A stretch of 36,054 bases of DNA from positions 1 through 36,054 of the forward strand of contig JAHEIW010000030.1 of the NCBI GenBank assembly GCA_024639185.1, read 5' to 3'. Under the pieces are notes generated by a model. It ran no database searches, had not been told where the DNA came from, and was given only the letters and a program-made list of their open reading frames with translations. Below are positions 33,085 through 36,054 of this stretch, piece after piece (positions within the stretch are counted from its first letter, which is position 1; each line of letters starts with the position of its first letter). The DNA comes from Deltaproteobacteria bacterium. GTDB taxonomy: Bacteria; Desulfobacterota; Desulfobacteria; Desulfobacterales; JAHEIW01. The translations under genes and the position numbers were made by a program.

Positions 33085-33834
33085 ATGTCCAAAGACGGAA
33101 ATAAAAAGGATCATAAAGGTGCCGGTCACCGGCAGCGACTGCGTGAGCGTTTTCTGACAAATGGCCTGAAAGGCTTTCATGATTATGAAGTGGTTGAGCT
33201 GTTGCTCACGCTGGCTACGCCGCGCAAAGATTGCAAGGCTGCCGCCAAAGCCGTTTTGAAGCGTTTTAAGTCCTTTCAAGGGGTTCTCGAAGCGTCACCC
33301 CGTGAGCTCTGTAAAATTAAAGGCATCGGACCTAAAAATCTTTTTGGCATTAAATTGATTAAAGCCGCAGCCGACCGATATCTTGAAAAAAAACTCATCC
33401 ACAAAGATGCTATCAACGATTCCAGAGCCCTTTTTGATTATCTGTACCATCACATCGGGGATAAACGCCGTGAATTTTTCAAGGTCATATTTTTAAATTC
33501 CAAAAATGAGGTGATTGCCGCAGATACCATTTCTGAAGGGACATTAACCGCCAGCAGCGTTTATCCGCGTGAAGTCATCCAGGCGGCCTTGAGCCATGAT
33601 GCGGCTGCGCTTATATTTGCCCACAATCACCCCTCGGGCGATCCGAAACCTTCTTCAGATGACGTGGCCATTACGCGCCAGCTTGTATTTGCAAGTAAGG
33701 CTATGGGCCTGGTCGTTCATGAGCATCTTATTATCGGTAATAACCAGTATTACAGTTTCGCAGATCAGGGCTATATTGAAAGCATGAGCCGTGAGTTTGA
33801 AAAGTTGACGCAGCCGGGGTCCAATGATTATTGA
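33085..33834 (+). CDS. radC: RadC-family JAMM domain protein
   Basis: This 249-residue protein of the RadC/YeeS family has two parts. Residues about 35-95 contain a helix-hairpin-helix (ELCKIKGIGPKNLFGIKLIK) suited to DNA binding. Residues about 120-240 form the MPN+/JAMM metalloprotease-like fold, with the zinc motif His180, His182 and Asp193 in HNHPSGDPKPSSDD and an upstream Glu in the SEGTLTASS segment. RadC was once thought to be a repair protein; its real function is unresolved. All metal ligands are present. ATG 33085 has no strong ribosome-binding site, and its leader follows directly on the triple repeat stack. Confidence 0.93.
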   Translation: MSKDGNKKDHKGAGHRQRLRERFLTNGLKGFHDYEVVELLLTLATPRKDCKAAAKAVLKRFKSFQGVLEASPRELCKIKGIGPKNLFGIKLIKAAADRYLEKKLIHKDAINDSRALFDYLYHHIGDKRREFFKVIFLNSKNEVIAADTISEGTLTASSVYPREVIQAALSHDAAALIFAHNHPSGDPKPSSDDVAITRQLVFASKAMGLVVHEHLIIGNNQYYSFADQGYIESMSREFEKLTQPGSNDY

Positions 33835-33860
33835 TAGAGTTGTTTGCATATGCTGGGATC

Positions 33861-33954
33861 TCACCACGATGCTCACGAAGGACGCAAAGGCCACGAAATG
33901 ACGCGGCCAAAATTTTTTGTTTGTCTTTTTGTGCCTTCGTGTTCTTTGAGGTGA
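33861..33954. repeat. cacgaagg-type inverted repeat after radC
   Basis: The left arm (33861-33898) iterates tcaccacgatgctcacgaagg and gcaaaggccacgaaa. The right arm (33923-33954) carries the inverse gtgccttcgtgttctttgag. The word is shared with 8571-8656 in the aap operon, 25 kb away. Confidence 0.7.
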
Positions 33955-34021
33955 ATGTCAATGCACAAATTAATCCCGGTATTAAAGCGCTCCTTTAATT
34001 AATCCGATCAGAATACAGATA

Positions 34022-34291
34022 ATGGCAAACCAAAAAAAAGAACGCCCGTATTGTTTTGGCAAACTTGATAGTGTCTTTCCGCTGGGAGAGGACGGCCTAA
34101 GGCATTCTCCGGAAAGCTGCGTGGTTTGTTTTTGTAAAACGGAATGCCTCAGGACCGCCGTTAGCGGTGAAGAAGGCATTCAGGTGAAAAAAGAACAGGT
34201 AAAACGTGCTTACAGCTCCGGTACCATTAGTTTTATCGAGCGTTGGTCCAGAAAAAAATTGCTGGAAAATAAGAAAAAGAAGCAGCGTTAG
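34022..34291 (+). CDS. Small Cys-rich hypothetical protein
   Basis: This 89-residue soluble protein has a Cys cluster: Cys11 (RPYCFGKL), then Cys33, Cys36, Cys38 and Cys42 (ESCVVCFCKTEC). The spacing suits a zinc or Fe-S site. The rest is helical and basic (FIERWSRKKLLENKKKK at the end), which could contact nucleic acid or a partner protein. The sequence reads as a genuine, conserved-looking deltaproteobacterial protein, but no family name or function can be given. ATG 34022 has only a weak upstream site. It lies between radC and a TVP38/TMEM64-family gene on the same strand, without obvious coupling. Confidence 0.65.
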   Translation: MANQKKERPYCFGKLDSVFPLGEDGLRHSPESCVVCFCKTECLRTAVSGEEGIQVKKEQVKRAYSSGTISFIERWSRKKLLENKKKKQR

Positions 34292-34425
34292 TGTTGTCTC
34301 TGCCATCATCCACAAGAACCGGCGTGTTTCGATTTATACGTTAGTCATGCGTTTGTTTGATATGACGCTAAAAAATACGCCTTGCCAAACCCATCAAACA
34401 TTTACGAGTCCAGATCCATAAAAAT

Positions 34426-35133
34426 ATGCCCGTATCGGCAATCCCGAAAAAATTTAAAATCGTGTTGTTGATAGCGCTGATCCTTTTTGGCTTGGTGGTA
34501 TTTTGGTTCCGCACGCCCATTTGGGAAAAGATGATCGACTGGTATCATTTGCTTTCCGACCGGGAACAAATCCGCAATCTGATTTCTTCGTTTGGATCCA
34601 GCGCACCGCCGGTGTTTATGTTGATCCAGATTTTGCAGGTTATGTTTGCACCGGTGCCTGGTGAAGCAACGGGCTTCATCGGCGGTTACCTTTTCGGTGC
34701 GCTACCGGGATTTATTTATTCCAGCATCGGTCTGACCGTCGGTTCATGGTTAAACTTCACGATCGGTCGTTTCCTGGGCCGACGCTTTGTTAGAAAACTG
34801 ATTCCAGCGCATCAGGTGACTAAAATCGATGCAATGCTTAAGCGTCAAGGCATTATCATCGTCTTCATCCTGTTTTTAATACCGGGTTTTCCCAAAGATT
34901 ATTTATGCCTGGCCCTTGGCGTGACGACCCTGCCGCTCAAACTCTTTATTTTAATGGCCGCAGTTGGCAGAATGCCGGGCACACTTGCGTTAAGCTTGCA
35001 GGGCGCCTTCCTGTACGAGAAAAATTATGTCCTGCTGGCTGTGGTCATGTGTGCCTGCCTGGTTTTGGCTTTGCTCTGTTATTTGTATCGCGAAAGAATT
35101 TATGTGTGGGCTGAAAAGCTGGATAATAAATAG
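34426..35133 (+). CDS. TVP38/TMEM64 (VTT domain) family membrane protein
   Basis: This 235-residue inner-membrane protein has the VTT (DedA/TMEM64-like) fold. A signal-anchor helix (about 10-28) is followed by the reentrant VTT core. The motif APVPGEATGFIGGYLFGALPG contains the conserved acidic residue and Gly-rich turn, and SWLNFTIGRFLGRRFVRKL and FLIPGFPKDYLCLALG follow as in the family. Two further helices end the protein (about 170-190 and 200-222). VTT proteins are linked to lipid flipping and membrane homeostasis; the exact substrate is unknown. ATG 34426 has no clear Shine-Dalgarno. It is the last full gene before the palindromic right end. Confidence 0.9.
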   Translation: MPVSAIPKKFKIVLLIALILFGLVVFWFRTPIWEKMIDWYHLLSDREQIRNLISSFGSSAPPVFMLIQILQVMFAPVPGEATGFIGGYLFGALPGFIYSSIGLTVGSWLNFTIGRFLGRRFVRKLIPAHQVTKIDAMLKRQGIIIVFILFLIPGFPKDYLCLALGVTTLPLKLFILMAAVGRMPGTLALSLQGAFLYEKNYVLLAVVMCACLVLALLCYLYRERIYVWAEKLDNK

Positions 35134-35199
35134 GCTCCATCCAAAGGCAGTCGCATAGGCTGTGATTTATATATTTGAGAAGATTGAATCTTATTTTTT

Positions 35200-35448
35200 G
35201 ACAAGATCTACAGGATTTTGAAGAAATTCTTTTTAGTCGCTCTCCAGACGAGAGCGACTAAACTCAATCCGCTTACAGCGGAAGAAAAATTGTCGGCCCT
35301 ACAGTTTTACACAGAGATATGCGCTTAAAATATAAAATCACCAAATCGGTTTATGAAATCCCGTTACACTCGCCACAGGCGATAGGGTTTGTCCGTTTTC
35401 TTCCGGAGAACAGACAAAAAGAATCCTGACAATCCTGTAAATCCTGTC
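35200..35448. repeat. Inverted gacaggatttacaggatt-type pair with nested hairpins
   Basis: The left arm (35200-35234) resembles gacaagatctacaggatttt. The right arm (35416-35448) is its imperfect inverse, built from three aatcctg words in a row. Between the arms are a perfect 12-bp stem (35232-35243 / 35251-35262, loop of 7), a small ccgct/agcgg stem near 35269-35281, and tttgtc/gacaaa with an inner gtt/aac near 35388-35417. No gene is present. Confidence 0.7.
35232..35262. other. Perfect 12-bp stem-loop downstream of the VTT-domain gene
   Basis: tttagtcgctct and agagcgactaaa pair perfectly around a 7-base loop (ccagacg). No T-run follows on the plus strand. On the minus strand the stem is followed by aaaagaattt, so it is not a clear terminator in either direction. 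Confidence 0.6.
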
Positions 35449-35573
35449 TAAAACTCATACACTCAACACAAATAATATTTTAAATCAGATGTGGAATCCC
35501 GCTTTAAAGCGCGCGCGGGCATAATCTACTATTTTTAAGGTAGGTTCATTTTAGTTAACACCCGAATCTTGCA

Positions 35574-35693
35574 TGAAAATTAATGAGAAGTTCAGATTGC
35601 AATAAATTACAGCCAGCTAAACAAATTATAGAACTTATTCAAAATACCAAAAAGGTATAAAGGATGAAAATCATTTTATCTCATTAATTTTCA
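35574..35693. repeat. 14-bp exact inverted repeat near the right edge
   Basis: tgaaaattaatgag (35574-35587) and its exact complement (35680-35693) enclose 92 bases that hold a small atacc/ggtat hairpin near 35644-35658. It overlaps the left end of the larger palindrome at 35654-35869. Confidence 0.65.
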
Positions 35694-35869
35694 CCCAGCG
35701 GGCGAGCCGGAGGCTTCCATCTGCTGCGTTATTAAGGCCGAGGCATAGTTGACTATAGCCTCGCCCTTAAATGCCTTGCATATGAAAGCCTCCGACTCGT
35801 GCAAAATTCAGTTAATCTATCTTAGAATCTACTGCATTAGGTTTACCTGGAATTTTCATCCTTTAAACC
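35654..35869. repeat. 216-bp palindromic element upstream of the right-edge gene
   Basis: The outer 18-bp arms (35654-35671 and 35852-35869) match at about 16-17 of 18 positions around the word aaaggatgaaaat. An inner arm pair (cgagccggaggctt at 35703-35716, near-exact inverse at 35786-35799) leads to a core gaggcatagt / actatagcctc. The entire unit is nearly symmetrical. It may be a REP/MITE-type element or the 5' structured RNA of the following gene. Confidence 0.75.
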
Positions 35870-35944
35870 TATAGTAAATTATGATAGAATAAATCAGAAC
35901 TCATTGATTTTCAGGCATTTAAGATCATTTTTTAGGAGAAGACA

Positions 35945-36054
35945 TTGGCACATTGGAAGTACCGAGAGGAATTGAGCCGCATTAAAAAGCTGAGGCGTTC
36001 CTATTATGAATTGTTAAGGGATGAGCTGGACCAATTTTTGCTGCAGTACGCTCT
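35945..36054 (+). CDS. Start of an unknown gene, cut by the window edge
   Basis: AGGAG six bases before a TTG at 35945 opens a frame that stays open to the end. The 36 visible residues (AHWKYREELSRIKKLRR, then SYYELLRDELDQFLLQYA) are charged and predicted to be helical. No family was recognised and no stop is seen. The start is inferred from the ribosome-binding site only. Its leader is the most strongly palindromic stretch of the window. Confidence 0.6.
   Translation, partial: MAHWKYREELSRIKKLRRSYYELLRDELDQFLLQYA

Overview
The window looks like chromosomal DNA of a sulfate-reducing deltaproteobacterium, probably Desulfobacterales (Desulfobacterota). The reasons are a HdrD/DsrK-type Fe-S subunit paired with a DsrM/HmcE-type membrane cytochrome b, several small proteins of a kind familiar from that group, and intergenic gaps full of hairpin-forming word repeats. 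All assignments come from reading the sequence and proteins by eye; no database search was run.

Layout. 1-254 is the tail of a broken SH3b-domain gene. 434-4626 is a minus-strand block: the Fe-S/cytochrome b pair of a quinone-linked electron-transfer module, an isochorismatase-fold hydrolase, a small Arg-rich protein and a PilZ protein. 5086-9499 is a plus-strand aapJQMP operon, a general L-amino acid ABC importer, with a stem-loop after the binding-protein gene. 10009-21291 is an 11-kb co-directional MoxR neighbourhood: GYF_2/RDD protein, Zn-finger membrane protein, large membrane protein, second Zn-finger membrane protein, DUF4129, DUF4350, MoxR AAA+ ATPase, DUF58, SpoIIM-family, RDD and an anchored protein. 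21497-24481 holds der (ribosome-assembly GTPase) and rarA (fork-maintenance AAA+ ATPase). A convergent NRDE/TANGO2-like gene follows. 25780-28820 has a thiolase, an unlisted 52-residue membrane protein and an AI-2E-family permease. 28974-35133 has gyrA, gpsA, radC, a Cys-rich small protein and a TVP38/TMEM64-family membrane protein. The last 0.8 kb is non-coding and strongly palindromic, then an unknown gene starts and runs off the edge.

How the genes work together. The MoxR block is the most system-like part. A MoxR chaperone-type ATPase, a DUF58 adaptor and several membrane proteins recur together in bacteria and are thought to act on envelope complexes. Here the block is extended upstream by two paralogous B-box-like zinc-finger membrane proteins and a GYF_2-Zn-RDD protein, which may be lineage-specific partners.

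The most unusual signal lies between the genes. Most gaps longer than about 50 bp contain short words iterated imperfectly, often as two inverted arms, one just after a stop codon and one just before the next start. The vocabulary differs from gap to gap, but some words recur kilobases apart, including a 25-bp exact copy after der and after the AI-2E gene. No tRNA, rRNA, CRISPR array, transposase or integrase gene was seen.
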